From Candidatus Bacteroides intestinavium (GTDB taxonomy: Bacteria; Bacteroidota; Bacteroidia; Bacteroidales; Bacteroidaceae), in assembly GCA_019118325.1 (NCBI GenBank), contig DWZE01000085.1, positions 1 through 64,000 on the forward strand: DNA of 64,000 bases, read 5' to 3'. Positions 33,767 through 42,664 of the stretch are shown here, in pieces. The notes under the pieces were generated by a model. It made no database searches, had not been told where the DNA came from, and worked only from the letters and a program-made list of their open reading frames with translations. A program made the translations under genes and the position numbers. How positions within the stretch are numbered: position 1 is the stretch's first letter; every line of letters starts with the position of its first letter.

Positions 33767-34471
33767 TCAACTCCTGCGGTCCAGGTATTCCTGAAACGTC
33801 TGCTTGTAGCTGTCGCTGATGGGGATGTAGGTTTTGCCGAAGACGATGCGTCCGCGGTCGATGATGCGGATCTTGTCTTTGCGGACGATGTAGGAGCGGT
33901 GGACGCGGATGAACTGCGAGGCGGGCAGGAGGTCTTCCATCGCTTTCATGCTCATCAGCGAGAGGACGGGCTTGGGACTGTCTTCCTCGTATATCTTGAT
34001 GTAGTCCTTCAGCCCCTCCACGTAGAGGATGTTCCGTAATTCTATCTGCACCAGCTTGTATTCGCTCTTCACGAAGATGCTGTCTATTTCTTCCTCCCGG
34101 GGCCGGGCGGATTGCACCCGTTCGAACCAGTGCAGGGCCTTGTCGGCGGCGCGGAGGAAGTCCACGTAGGAGATGGGTTTCAACAGGTAGTCCAAGGCGT
34201 TGACCTTGTAGCCGTCCAGGGCATATTGGTCAAAGGCGGTGGTGAAGACGATGCGCGTGTCCGGCGGCAGTATCTTCGAGAATTCCAGCCCGTTCAGTTC
34301 AGGCATCTGTATGTCGAGGAAAATCAGGTCCACAGGCCGGCCGTTCAGTTCCTTCATGGCCTGCACGGCGCTGGAGTACTTCCCGGTCAGGTCCAGGAAG
34401 GGTGTTTTCCGGACGTAACTCTCCAATAAGTCCAGAGCCAGCGGCTCGTCGTCTACGATGACACATTTCAT
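33767..34471 (-). CDS. LytTR-family response regulator
   Basis: A 234-residue regulator: a receiver domain (1-120) with the acidic pair VDDE, phospho-acceptor LIFLDIQMP (about Asp55), the KPI motif LLKPISY, and a C-terminal LytTR DNA-binding domain (about 135-232) with EGLKDYIKIY, FIRVHRSYIVRKDKI and a GKTYIPISDSY end. It lies nine bases downstream of the LytS-type kinase and closes the minus-strand efflux locus. It probably activates that locus or other envelope genes. Confidence 0.93.
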   Translation of the reverse strand: MKCVIVDDEPLALDLLESYVRKTPFLDLTGKYSSAVQAMKELNGRPVDLIFLDIQMPELNGLEFSKILPPDTRIVFTTAFDQYALDGYKVNALDYLLKPISYVDFLRAADKALHWFERVQSARPREEEIDSIFVKSEYKLVQIELRNILYVEGLKDYIKIYEEDSPKPVLSLMSMKAMEDLLPASQFIRVHRSYIVRKDKIRIIDRGRIVFGKTYIPISDSYKQTFQEYLDRRS

Positions 34472-34479
34472 GTTTTCTC

Positions 34480-35541
34480 TCAGGTTTGTATGGTTAATAC
34501 GGAACGATATTCTTTCTTGTCTTCACTGACGCCCTGCCGCCAGGTGTATCGGCCGGCGTAGGACAGTTCCAGCCGTTTCCGGACCTGCTCCAGGCCGATG
34601 CCGCTGCCGCTCTTGTCTGCCTGTGTCTTGGGGTGGTAGCTGTTGGTGATGTCGCAGCAGATCTGTCCGTCCTTCTCGCTGAACAGGATGCGGATGAAGC
34701 TGGGTTCGGTGGGCGAGATGCCATGCTTGAAGGCATTCTCTATCAGCGAGATGAAGATGAGGGGCGCGATGGGCGTGCGGCTGTCGGGCGGGATGTCGAA
34801 GCGCGTCTCCACGCTGACGTTCTTCGCCAGGCGGATGCGCATCAGTTCGATGTAGTTGCGGTTGAAGTCCATCTCCTTGTCCAGCGTGACCGTCTGCTGC
34901 TGGTTCTCGTAGAGGACGTGGCGGAGCAGGCAGCTCAGTTCCTGCACGGCGGCCTGCGCCTTGTCCGCGTCGAAGGCGATGAGGGCGTAGATGTTGTTCA
35001 GCGTGTTCAGCAGGAAGTGCGGGTTCAGCTGGCTGCGCAGGTTCTTCAGTTCGGCTTCGGTGCGGCTTTTCTCGGCTTCGCGGCGGGCGTCCTCGATTTG
35101 CGTCCATCGTCTGCTCAGCCGGATGGCGATGCTTAGGCCGACGGTGAGCACCATGGAGAACGCATCGCGCAGGAGGAAGAGCCATTTGGGCGGTCCGATG
35201 TGGAAGGGCTGGTCGGGCCTGCCCGGCGGCTGGTGGCGGAACGTATATTCCTGCCAGAGGTGCGAGCCGAAGGCCAGGCAGGCTATCAGCAGGATGTTTA
35301 TCAGGATATACTCTTTCGTCCGCCCGCCGAAGAGATAGCGGGGGATGAGAAAGAGATAGTTGGCATAGAACACGATGAAGAACGTCAGCGGCACGATGCT
35401 GCCGTGGCGCAGGTATTCTCCCCACGTCAGGTTGACTCCGCTGCGGCTCATCATCATGTAGGGGAAACCGAAGACGATGCCCCAGCCGATGATGTGGATG
35501 GCGGCTTCGATGTAGCGCAGATGGGTGTCGGTCTGTTTCAT
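34480..35541 (-). CDS. LytS/YehU-type sensor histidine kinase
   Basis: A 353-residue kinase: four N-terminal membrane helices (about 10-145), a short coiled coil (RRWTQIEDARREAEKSRTEAELK), the His_kinase signature LRSQLNPHFLLNTLNNIYALI (its NPHF histidine is the phosphorylation site), and an ATPase domain with N-box LIENAFKHGI and GSGIGLEQVRKRL. It pairs with the adjacent LytTR regulator. No periplasmic sensor domain exists, so it likely senses the membrane. Array C lies upstream of its promoter. Confidence 0.92.
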   Translation of the reverse strand: MKQTDTHLRYIEAAIHIIGWGIVFGFPYMMMSRSGVNLTWGEYLRHGSIVPLTFFIVFYANYLFLIPRYLFGGRTKEYILINILLIACLAFGSHLWQEYTFRHQPPGRPDQPFHIGPPKWLFLLRDAFSMVLTVGLSIAIRLSRRWTQIEDARREAEKSRTEAELKNLRSQLNPHFLLNTLNNIYALIAFDADKAQAAVQELSCLLRHVLYENQQQTVTLDKEMDFNRNYIELMRIRLAKNVSVETRFDIPPDSRTPIAPLIFISLIENAFKHGISPTEPSFIRILFSEKDGQICCDITNSYHPKTQADKSGSGIGLEQVRKRLELSYAGRYTWRQGVSEDKKEYRSVLTIQT

Positions 35542-35545
35542 ACGG

Positions 35546-35553
35546 CAAATATA
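35546..35553 (-). promoter_or_regulatory. -7 promoter box (TATATTTG) of the LytS-type kinase
   Basis: A minus-strand TAnnTTTG match only five bases from the start codon at 35541, so the leader would be almost absent. Read-through from the permease is also possible. Confidence 0.4.
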
Positions 35554-35621
35554 GTAATTATTTGGCTACGGGTTGTGAGTTTTTTCAATCCTGGCGGCAG
35601 ATTGCGTGGTTTTTGGGCGGG

Positions 35622-35709
35622 GATATCCCCGCGCCTGGGCGGAGATATCTCCGTCCGTGTCCGCGGATATCCCCGCCCAAGCCTGCGGATATCTCCGTCC
35701 GTGGCTCAT
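35622..35709. repeat. 22-bp tandem array C, GATATC type
   Basis: Units start at 35622, 35644, 35666 and 35688 (all GATATC, exactly 22 bp). The palindromic core CGGAGATATCTCCG is complete in unit two. The array sits between the permease stop (35712) and the kinase promoter. Confidence 0.9.
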
Positions 35710-35711
35710 TG

Positions 35712-36932
35712 TTATTCATATCGTATGGCCTCGATGGGATCCAGCTGTGCGGCTTTCTTGGCCGGATACCAGCCGAAGAATACGCCCGTCACCGTGCAGA
35801 CGGCAAAGGACAGGAACACGCTCCATGCCTGGATGTAGATGGGCCAGTGTGCCACGTTCTTCACCACGAACGACGCTCCGCAGCCTATCACCACGCCTAT
35901 CAGTCCGCCCGTGATGCTGATGAGGATGGCCTCGATGAGGAACTGGGCGAGGATGTCGATGCCCCGCGCGCCGACCGACATGCGCAGGCCGATTTCGCGG
36001 GTGCGCTCGGTGACGGAGACGTACATGATGTTCATGATGCCGATGCCGCCCACCACGAGCGAGATGCCCGCGATGCAGGCCAGCAGCGTGGTCATCAGGT
36101 CGGTGGTGCTGTTCAGCATCGAGCTGAGTTCCTGTTGCGAGCGGATGGTGAAGTCGTCCTCGTCATCGGCCTGTAGCTTGTGGTTGCGCCGGAGGATGGT
36201 CGTTATTTCGTCCGTGGCATAGTCCGTCATGTCCTCGCTGAGGGCGGAGGCGAAGACGCCCTCCAGATAGGTCTGGGCCAGCAGGCGCTTCATCACCGTG
36301 GTGTAGGGGGCCAGGACGATGTCGTCCTGGTCCTGGCCCATGGAGTTGTAACCCTTGGACTTGAGGATGCCCACCACGCGGAAGGGCACCTGGTTGAAGC
36401 GGATGACCTTGCCCAACGGGTCTTGCCCGTCGGGGAAGAGGTTGTCGACGATGGTCTGTCCGATGACGCACACCTTGGCCGAGACCTGTATGTCGGCTTC
36501 GGTGAACATCTCGCCTTGCTCGACGGAGAGCTGGCGTATCTCCAGGTATTCCGTGCCCACGCCGCTGATGCTCGAGGGGTAGTTGTTGTTGCCGGCGATG
36601 AGCTGTCCGCTGCTGCTGACGTTGGGGCTGACGGCGGCCAGGAAGTTGGTCTCGTCGCGCAACGATTCATAGTCGGCCAGCTTGAGCGTCTGCATCTCGC
36701 TGGGGTCCATGCGTACGCCGCCCCGCCGCTCGCCGCCGGGGTGTATCATGATGATGTTCGAGCCCATCTCCGAAATCTGGGCCTGGATGCTCTTCTTCGA
36801 GCCTTGGCCGATGGCCAGCATGGTGATGACCGAGGCCACGCCGATGATGATGCCCAGCATCGTGAGGAAGGCGCGCAGTTTGTTGTTGGCCAGGGCGCGC
36901 AGGGCTATCTTGAATAAGTTGGTTCCGTTCAT
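35712..36932 (-). CDS. MacB-like ABC transporter permease
   Basis: A 406-residue protein with one N-terminal membrane helix, a MacB periplasmic core domain (about 45-260, with NIIMIHPGGERRGGVRMD and VIGQTIVDNLFPDGQDPLGK) and a C-terminal FtsX bundle of three helices (GISLVVGGIGIMNIMYVSVTERTREIGLRMSVGAR). It lacks the ATPase domain, which is encoded by the next gene upstream in the operon. The system is of the MacAB-TolC type, which moves small molecules or peptides from the periplasm through TolC. Confidence 0.93.
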   Translation of the reverse strand: MNGTNLFKIALRALANNKLRAFLTMLGIIIGVASVITMLAIGQGSKKSIQAQISEMGSNIIMIHPGGERRGGVRMDPSEMQTLKLADYESLRDETNFLAAVSPNVSSSGQLIAGNNNYPSSISGVGTEYLEIRQLSVEQGEMFTEADIQVSAKVCVIGQTIVDNLFPDGQDPLGKVIRFNQVPFRVVGILKSKGYNSMGQDQDDIVLAPYTTVMKRLLAQTYLEGVFASALSEDMTDYATDEITTILRRNHKLQADDEDDFTIRSQQELSSMLNSTTDLMTTLLACIAGISLVVGGIGIMNIMYVSVTERTREIGLRMSVGARGIDILAQFLIEAILISITGGLIGVVIGCGASFVVKNVAHWPIYIQAWSVFLSFAVCTVTGVFFGWYPAKKAAQLDPIEAIRYE

Positions 36933-36940
36933 AAGATGTC

Positions 36941-37062
36941 AGTGATTAGTGATTAGTGGTGAGTGATTAGTGGCCGTGATTAGCGTTTTGTGATAAGTGA
37001 TTGGCCAAGCGTTCATGCCGCAGGGTACTAATCACTAAACACTAATCACTAACCCCTAATCA
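36941..37062. repeat. ATTAGTGATTAG inverted-repeat element within the efflux locus
   Basis: The left arm (36941-36971) of AGTGATTAGTG words faces the right arm (37027-37062) of CACTAAT words, around a 55-base centre. It fills the gap between ABC ATPase and permease and reaches two bases into the ATPase stop codon. It is related to 6300-6410. Confidence 0.7.
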
Positions 37063-37806
37063 GTCGTCAATGTTCCTGGGCAGGGCGGCCAGCGCCTCGG
37101 CGGCCGAGAGGATGCGGGGGTTCTCCCGGTCCTCGATGACGTGGCCGTCGCGCAGGCGGATGTTCCGGCTGCTGTATTGGGCGATGTCGGGGTTGTGGGT
37201 GACGAAGATGATGGTGCGTCCCTCGCGGTGCAGCTTCTGGAAGAGGACGAGAATCTCGAAGGACGTGCGCGTGTCCAGGTTGCCCGTGGCCTCGTCCGCC
37301 AGGATGACCGCCGGGTTGTTGACCAGGGCGCGGGCGATGGCCACGCGCTGCATCTGTCCGCCGGACATCTGGTTGGACTTGTGCTCCAGGCGGTCGCCCA
37401 GGCCGACGGCCACCAGCGCGTCCACGGCGCGGCGGCGGCGTTCGGCGGCGCTGACCGAGGGGTTGTACATCAGGGGCAGCTCGACGTTCTCGACGGCCGT
37501 GGTCTTCGGCAGCAGGTTGTAGTTCTGGAAGACGAAGCCGATCTTGCGGTTGCGCAGGATGGCGCGCTGGGGCTTCGACATGGTGCGCACGCTCGTGCCG
37601 TCCAGCAGGTATTCGCCGCTCGTGGGGGTGTCGAGGCAGCCCAGCGTGTTGAGCAGGGTCGATTTGCCCGAACCGGAGGTGCCCATGATGGTGACGAACT
37701 CGCCCTCGCGGATGGAGAACGACACGCCGCGCAGGGCGTGAACGGTTTCGTTGCCCACGATGAAGTTGCGCTTGATATCGTGTAGTTCGATGACGGTTTT
37801 GCTCAT
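37060..37806 (-). CDS. MacB-type ABC transporter ATP-binding protein
   Basis: 248 residues from ATG 37806 (MSKTVIELHDIKR); the longer upstream frame crosses an inverted-repeat element and is not used. Motifs: Walker A GTSGSGKST, Q-loop FVFQNYNLLP, signature MSGGQMQRVAIARAL, Walker B VILADEATGNLD and the H-loop VTHNP. It powers the adjacent FtsX/MacB permease. The order TolC, HlyD adaptor, ATPase, permease on one strand is a complete tripartite efflux set. Confidence 0.94.
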   Translation of the reverse strand: MSKTVIELHDIKRNFIVGNETVHALRGVSFSIREGEFVTIMGTSGSGKSTLLNTLGCLDTPTSGEYLLDGTSVRTMSKPQRAILRNRKIGFVFQNYNLLPKTTAVENVELPLMYNPSVSAAERRRRAVDALVAVGLGDRLEHKSNQMSGGQMQRVAIARALVNNPAVILADEATGNLDTRTSFEILVLFQKLHREGRTIIFVTHNPDIAQYSSRNIRLRDGHVIEDRENPRILSAAEALAALPRNIDD

Positions 37807-37843
37807 AAGTAAGTAATCAGAATGAAATGATAATTTATCGGTG

Positions 37844-37960
37844 TGATTCTTTAGACGCAGATGACGCGGATGACGCAGATTCATTTTCTTTATTGACTGA
37901 TTATCCGTTATCAAAGATTATGGCTCAGCGGCATCAGCGTCATCTGCGTCTAAAGAATCA
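37844..37960. repeat. MITE-like inverted-repeat element, second copy type
   Basis: Positions 37844-37867 and 37937-37960 are 24-bp perfect reverse complements, with end sequence TTTAGACGCAGATGACGC. This matches the end of the 27367-27653 element (TTTAGGCGCGGATTACGC) at most positions. No ORF is present. Confidence 0.7.
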
Positions 37961-38085
37961 AATTCCTGTTTATCGTATAAACTAAATATCAACATCTACT
38001 TATTATATATAATAATGTAGGATGGAAAATGAAGCGTGGGGGACGGGGATTTGGCCCGTTTCCTCAATATTTATTACTCGAATGC

Positions 38086-38217
38086 AAACGCGCCGTATTG
38101 TCGTTGAAAATGCGCAGTATCGCCGTTAAAAATGCGCAGTATCGCGTTTTCAACGCCGCTATAGTGTCGTTGAAACTGCGTCAAGGCGCGTTTGTAACGA
38201 CAATACGTCGCGTTTCC
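38086..38217. repeat. 22-bp tandem array E, GCGCAGTATCGC type
   Basis: Six units of exactly 22 bp start at 38086, 38108, 38130, 38152, 38174 and 38196. Units two and three are nearly identical (AAATGCGCAGTATCGC); the others diverge but keep AA at the start and CGTTGA-like ends. The array lies between the HlyD adaptor gene and the ABC ATPase gene. It has the period of the GATATC arrays but a different sequence. Confidence 0.8.
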
Positions 38218-38232
38218 GGCCCGGACGCGGGG

Positions 38233-39456
38233 TCAGTCCTTCTGCTCCTTCTTGTCCTTGTCGCTTCCCGGAGGGCCGGGCATGAAGGGGCTGCGTTCGC
38301 CGCCCGCCGGGGCCTCGGCCTTGGGGGCGGCGCCTCCGAGCTCGGCGTCGGACACGACGGTCGTGCCCTCGCTGATGCCGCCGAGGATTTCCGTATAGGT
38401 GCCGTTCGAGATACCCGTCTCGACGGCGTGGGCGGTGAAGGTGTTGCCCTCCTTGGTCCAGAGCTTATGCTCGGCGTCGCAGTCGTTCACCACCGCGTCC
38501 GCTCCCACGATGGGGCCGGCGGGGGTGAAGCGCAGGGCCTTGGCGGGCACGGCCAGCACGCCGGGCTTGTCCAGGGTGTAGATGTTGATGTTGGCCGTCA
38601 GGCGCGGTTTCAGTTTCAGGTCGGGGTTGGGGGCGGAGATGACCACCTCGTAGGTGACCACCGTGCTGCTGGAGCTGGATGTGCTGCTGGCGTCGCTGGA
38701 TTCGCCCAGGCGCACCTGCGTCACCTGTCCGGAGAAGGTCTGCCCGGGGTAGGCGTCGACGGTGAACTCCACGCGCTGTCCTTCCTCCACGCCGCCTATG
38801 TCGGCCTCGTCCACGTCGGCCACTACCTGCATCTGCGTCAGGTCGGCGGCAATGGTGAACAGCGTGGGCGTTTCAAAGCCCGAGGCTACGGTCTGTCCCT
38901 CTTCCACGTCCTTGCTGATGACGATGCCGTCGATGGGCGCGGTGATGGTGGCGTAGGAGAGGTCGCGCTCGGCACGCTGCAAGGCGGCCTTGCTGCTGTC
39001 GAAATTGCTCTTGGCGTTGAGGTAGTTGTAGCGGCTCTCTTCGAATTCGGTGTCGCTGATGAGCTTCTTCTCGTGCAGCGTCTGGTTGCGCTTGTACAGG
39101 CTCTCCTGGTATTCATAAGCCGCCTTGGCCCCGTCATACGTGGCCCGTGCCGAGGCCAGGTCGCTCTCCAGCGTCACCTTGTCCATTTCGGCGATGAGCT
39201 GTCCCTGCTTGACCACCGTGTTGTAGTCTACGTAGATTTTGTCGATGATGCCGCTGACCTGCGTGCCCACCTCGACCTCGGTGACGGGTTCGATGCTGCC
39301 CGTGGCGGTGACGAAGTCGGCGATGTCCTGCCGGCCCACCACGGCGGTCTCGTACTTCACCTCCTGTTTCTTGGCTCCGCCGGACAGTGCCCAGACGGCC
39401 ACGCCTGCCACCACGATGACGGCGGCGGCGCTGAGGATGATTTTCTTCTTGTTCAT
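38233..39456 (-). CDS. Efflux periplasmic adaptor (HlyD/MacA family)
   Basis: A 407-residue protein: N-terminal membrane anchor (about 5-25), beta-barrel and lipoyl halves (VETEVEVGTQVSGIIDKIYVDYN and ATITAPIDGIVISKDVEEGQTV), a central helical hairpin (about 95-165) and a C-terminal membrane-proximal domain. The tail (PAGGERSPFMPGPPGSDKDKK) is charged and proline-rich. It bridges the MacB-like pump and TolC. It follows the TolC gene by 28 bases on the same strand. Confidence 0.93.
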   Translation of the reverse strand: MNKKKIILSAAAVIVVAGVAVWALSGGAKKQEVKYETAVVGRQDIADFVTATGSIEPVTEVEVGTQVSGIIDKIYVDYNTVVKQGQLIAEMDKVTLESDLASARATYDGAKAAYEYQESLYKRNQTLHEKKLISDTEFEESRYNYLNAKSNFDSSKAALQRAERDLSYATITAPIDGIVISKDVEEGQTVASGFETPTLFTIAADLTQMQVVADVDEADIGGVEEGQRVEFTVDAYPGQTFSGQVTQVRLGESSDASSTSSSSSTVVTYEVVISAPNPDLKLKPRLTANINIYTLDKPGVLAVPAKALRFTPAGPIVGADAVVNDCDAEHKLWTKEGNTFTAHAVETGISNGTYTEILGGISEGTTVVSDAELGGAAPKAEAPAGGERSPFMPGPPGSDKDKKEQKD

Positions 39457-39484
39457 ATCGGTATGTGTATGAGTTTAGTGATTA

Positions 39485-40864
39485 TTACAGTTCCATGATT
39501 TCTCCCTGGTAGAAGCGCAGCAGTCCGGCGTTGAGCAGGGCCATGTACTTGGCCTGGAGCAGCGATTGCTGGGCGTTGAGCAGGTTGTTCTTTTCCGTCA
39601 GCAGCTCCACGGTGTTCTTCATGCCCAGGCTGAACTGCTCGCTGACGAGGTCGTAGCTGGTCTGCGAGCTTTTCACCTGTTGCAAGGCTGCCTCGTACTG
39701 TTGCTGGGCGCTGCGGGCGTCGAGCCAGTAGTTCTCGATGGTGCGGTACAGTTCTTTCTGGCTGTCCAGCAGGTCCAGTTGGCTGGTCTGCTTCTGTAGC
39801 TTGGCCTTGTTGACGGCGCTCTTGGTCTGTCTTTGGTTGAAGATGGGGATGCTCAGCGTCACGCCCAGCGAGTTGTTCCAGTTCTGTTTGATTTGCTCCG
39901 AGAAGGTGAAGTCGCTGCCGTTGGCGTTCGTGCTCCCGATGCCTGCCGAGAGGTTGATGCTGGGGATGTAGCCCGCCCGTGCCACCTTGATGCCCAGGTC
40001 GGCGGCCTCGATGTTCAGCCGTCCCGATTCAATCTCCGGCCTGAAGGCCAGTGCCGTCTGGTAGACGTCGTCTTTCAGGGGCAGGGGGCTGAGCACGTCG
40101 GTGTCGTCCAGCTCGGGCATGTCCAGTTGCATCTCGTAGTCGCCGTCCAGTTCCAGCAGTTGCTTCAGTTGCAGGCGGTAGTCTTGCAGCGTGGCTTGGG
40201 CGGTCACCAACTGGTAATTATCATTGCTCACCTGCGCCTCCAGTTGGGCCAGGTCGGCGGCGGAGAGGCTGCCCGCGTCATGCAGTTGCTTGGCCCGTTC
40301 GCAGGTGGCGCGGCTCACTTCCAGGGTGCCTTCGTTCACCTTCACGGCTTCGGCGGCGTAGAGTATCTGCATGTAGAGTTGCATGATGCTTTCCTGAATG
40401 GAGTTTTCGCTCTCGGCAATGGTCAGCTCGGCGATACGGCTGTTCAGCTTCTGTTGCTTGATGCCGTTCACGCGGCTTCCGCCGTTGTAGAGCGTCCAGT
40501 TGGCGTCGATGCCGTAGTTGCCGTTGTACGACGTCTTGCTCTGGCTCGTCGTGATGTTGTCGCCGCTGATGATGGTGCCGTTGCTGGTGTTCGGTCGGTT
40601 CACGATGCGCTGGCTCACGCTTCCGCTCAGGCTGGGGAACCATTCGGCCTTGGCCGTCTTCAGGTCTTCTTCCGTGCTTTGCGCGCTGATGCGGTTGCGC
40701 CGGATGGTGATGTTGTGTACCTTTGCGTAGTCGATGCACGTCTGCAGGTCCCACCGTGCGGGCAAACTGTCCGCGGTTACCGCCGGTGCAGCCTCTTGGG
40801 CCCACAGGAATGTGCAGCCCAAGAGAAAGCATGCGGTTGTCGTCAATCTTTTTACCTTCTTCAT
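39485..40864 (-). CDS. TolC-family outer-membrane efflux protein
   Basis: 459 residues from ATG 40864 (MKKVKRLTTTACFLLGCTFLWAQ), with a signal peptide. Two homologous coiled-coil halves show the OEP repeats: LQTCIDYAKVHNITIRRNR, SQRIVNR, LYNGGSRVNGIKQQKL and, in the second half, LGVTLSIPIFNQRQTKSAVNKA and SLGMKNTVELLTEKNNLLNAQQSLLQAKY. It forms the outer-membrane channel of the tripartite pump encoded downstream. It is first in the minus-strand locus. The longer frame to 40951 has no support. Confidence 0.94.
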   Translation of the reverse strand: MKKVKRLTTTACFLLGCTFLWAQEAAPAVTADSLPARWDLQTCIDYAKVHNITIRRNRISAQSTEEDLKTAKAEWFPSLSGSVSQRIVNRPNTSNGTIISGDNITTSQSKTSYNGNYGIDANWTLYNGGSRVNGIKQQKLNSRIAELTIAESENSIQESIMQLYMQILYAAEAVKVNEGTLEVSRATCERAKQLHDAGSLSAADLAQLEAQVSNDNYQLVTAQATLQDYRLQLKQLLELDGDYEMQLDMPELDDTDVLSPLPLKDDVYQTALAFRPEIESGRLNIEAADLGIKVARAGYIPSINLSAGIGSTNANGSDFTFSEQIKQNWNNSLGVTLSIPIFNQRQTKSAVNKAKLQKQTSQLDLLDSQKELYRTIENYWLDARSAQQQYEAALQQVKSSQTSYDLVSEQFSLGMKNTVELLTEKNNLLNAQQSLLQAKYMALLNAGLLRFYQGEIMEL

Positions 40865-41059
40865 GTTGTTGTCTGTACTAATCAAGTTACCTTTTATTCG
40901 TGAGGCAAAGTAAGGATGTTTGTCCTTTTCCTGCAAAACAAGTGGATGCAAGGGGGAATTTTATCGCCCACTCCCGCTTTTTTGCCGATGAATGGGCTTT
41001 GGCTTTTCCCGTATGCTAACTATACTCCGAAAATCATTGCACGTGAACACAAGATTGAC

Positions 41060-41067
41060 TACTTTTG
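41060..41067 (+). promoter_or_regulatory. -7 promoter box (TACTTTTG) of the YitT gene
   Basis: TTGC, a 19-base spacer and TACTTTTG lie 39 bases upstream of the start at 41106. Confidence 0.6.
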
Positions 41068-41105
41068 CGCCGCATTTATCAAAACCATAAAAGAGAGACA
41101 AAGAA

Positions 41106-41999
41106 ATGAAAACATCTACTGTCATCCGCCCCCTGCCTGTCAATGTGAAGCGGGAGGTCAAGGATTATGTGATGATTGCCTTGGGAATGATTCTTTATGG
41201 CATCGGATGGACCCTGTTCCTCCTGCCCCAAGACATCACGGCCAGTGGCGTGCCGGGTATCGCCTCCATCGTCTATTTTGCTACGGGACTGCCCGTGCAG
41301 TATGTTTACTTGGGCGTCAATGCGGCGCTGCTCGTCATGGGTGTCTGGCAATTAGGCTGGAAATTCAGCGTCAAGACCATTTGGGCGGTATTTACGCTGT
41401 CCACTTTCTTGGCTGTCATTCAGGAGGTGACAAAAGACGTGCAACTGCTGGACGACCAACCTTTCATGGCTTGTGTCTTGGGTGCTACCTTCTGCGGTAG
41501 CGGCATCGGCATAGCCTTCTCCAACAACGGCAGCACGGGAGGAACGGATATCATCGCAGCCGTGGTGCATAAGTATCGTGACATCACGCTGGGGCAGGTG
41601 ATGCGCTTCATGGACCTCATCATTATCACGTCCAGTTACCTGGTCTTGCACGATTGGGAAAAGGTGGTTTACGGCTATGTGACGCTGTTCATCTCCAGCT
41701 TCGTCCTGGACCAGGTGGTCAACAGTGCCCGCCAGTCGGTGCAGTTCTTTATCATCAGCGATAAATATGAGGAAATCGGCAAGCATATCAATCAGTTCCC
41801 TCACCGTGGCGTGACGGTCATCAACGCCTCGGGATTCTACACAGGCCGTGAGATCCGGATGCTGTTTGTGCTGGCCAAGAAGCGCGAATCCACTATCATC
41901 TTCCGCCTCATCAAGGATATCGACCCGAATGCTTTCGTGTCGCAGAGCGCGGTTATCGGTGTGTATGGCGAGGGATTCGACAAGATTAAGGTGAAATAG
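41106..41999 (+). CDS. YitT-family membrane protein (DUF2179)
   Basis: A 297-residue protein: five to six membrane helices (about 20-190) with the YitT pattern GIGWTLFLLPQDITASGVPGIASI and FSNNGSTGGTDIIAAVVHKYRD, then a cytoplasmic DUF2179 domain (about 205-290) with RGVTVINASGFYTGREIRMLFVLAKKRE. Members are common in Bacteroidetes and Firmicutes, and the transported substrate is not known. It is a single-gene unit with a good promoter and intact length. Confidence 0.93.
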   Translation: MKTSTVIRPLPVNVKREVKDYVMIALGMILYGIGWTLFLLPQDITASGVPGIASIVYFATGLPVQYVYLGVNAALLVMGVWQLGWKFSVKTIWAVFTLSTFLAVIQEVTKDVQLLDDQPFMACVLGATFCGSGIGIAFSNNGSTGGTDIIAAVVHKYRDITLGQVMRFMDLIIITSSYLVLHDWEKVVYGYVTLFISSFVLDQVVNSARQSVQFFIISDKYEEIGKHINQFPHRGVTVINASGFYTGREIRMLFVLAKKRESTIIFRLIKDIDPNAFVSQSAVIGVYGEGFDKIKVK

Positions 42000-42012
42000 G
42001 GACTCTTCTCTC

Positions 42013-42660
42013 TTACGGGCGGCGGGGGCGGAACTTGCCCCGTTGCCATACGTAGGTGATATGTCGGCGGATGAACGGTTTCAGTTCGTCCGCCGCTTCT
42101 TTTTCCATATAGCGGGGGGTGGAAAGGCGGAAGGTCAGTGTCGTACTGTCCGCTGCCAGCGAGGCATCCAGCAGGAGGAGGTCGGCCTGTCGGCGGGCGT
42201 TATGCTGGCGGTAGACATTGCTCGTGTCCGATGGCGGCAGGAGGAAATCGCTCATTGCGGGCAGAGTTTCCAGATAGTCGGCCGTGGGCAACGGATGCCA
42301 GTCGGTGTCGTAGAAGCGGATGTGACTGTCGGGTGCGGGGGCATAGGCTGTGGAGACGGTGCAGATGACTCGCGTGCTGTCTGTCAGGGGGAGAACTTTC
42401 ATCTGCCAGGTGTTCCGCGAGGTCAGTTGCATCCGGATATAGTCCGGTGTGAGTATCGTCATCTCCGACTTTCCGCCGAAGGTGTTGGTCACCTGGGCCC
42501 GCATCTTGCTGTCCAGGAAGTCGATGCAGTCCGCCCGGTTGACCGCCGAGAGCAGCGGGCAGAGGGAGTCGGGCATGTGGGTAAACAGGGTACGAGCCTC
42601 TTGTGCGGACACAGCCAGGGCGAGAGGCAGCAGGAGCAAGCTAATAATCAGTTTCTTCAT
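42013..42660 (-). CDS. DUF3256 secreted protein
   Basis: A 215-residue protein with a signal peptide (MKKLIISLLLLPLALAVSAQ). The mature part begins ARTLFTHMPDSLCPLLSAVNRADCIDFLDSKM, the conserved start of the DUF3256 family of Bacteroidales, and ends in LKPFIRRHITYVWQRGKFRPR. It is probably periplasmic and of unknown function. It lies five bases downstream of the methionine sulfoxide reductase gene and is likely co-transcribed with it. Confidence 0.85.
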   Translation of the reverse strand: MKKLIISLLLLPLALAVSAQEARTLFTHMPDSLCPLLSAVNRADCIDFLDSKMRAQVTNTFGGKSEMTILTPDYIRMQLTSRNTWQMKVLPLTDSTRVICTVSTAYAPAPDSHIRFYDTDWHPLPTADYLETLPAMSDFLLPPSDTSNVYRQHNARRQADLLLLDASLAADSTTLTFRLSTPRYMEKEAADELKPFIRRHITYVWQRGKFRPRRP

Positions 42661-42664
42661 AATC

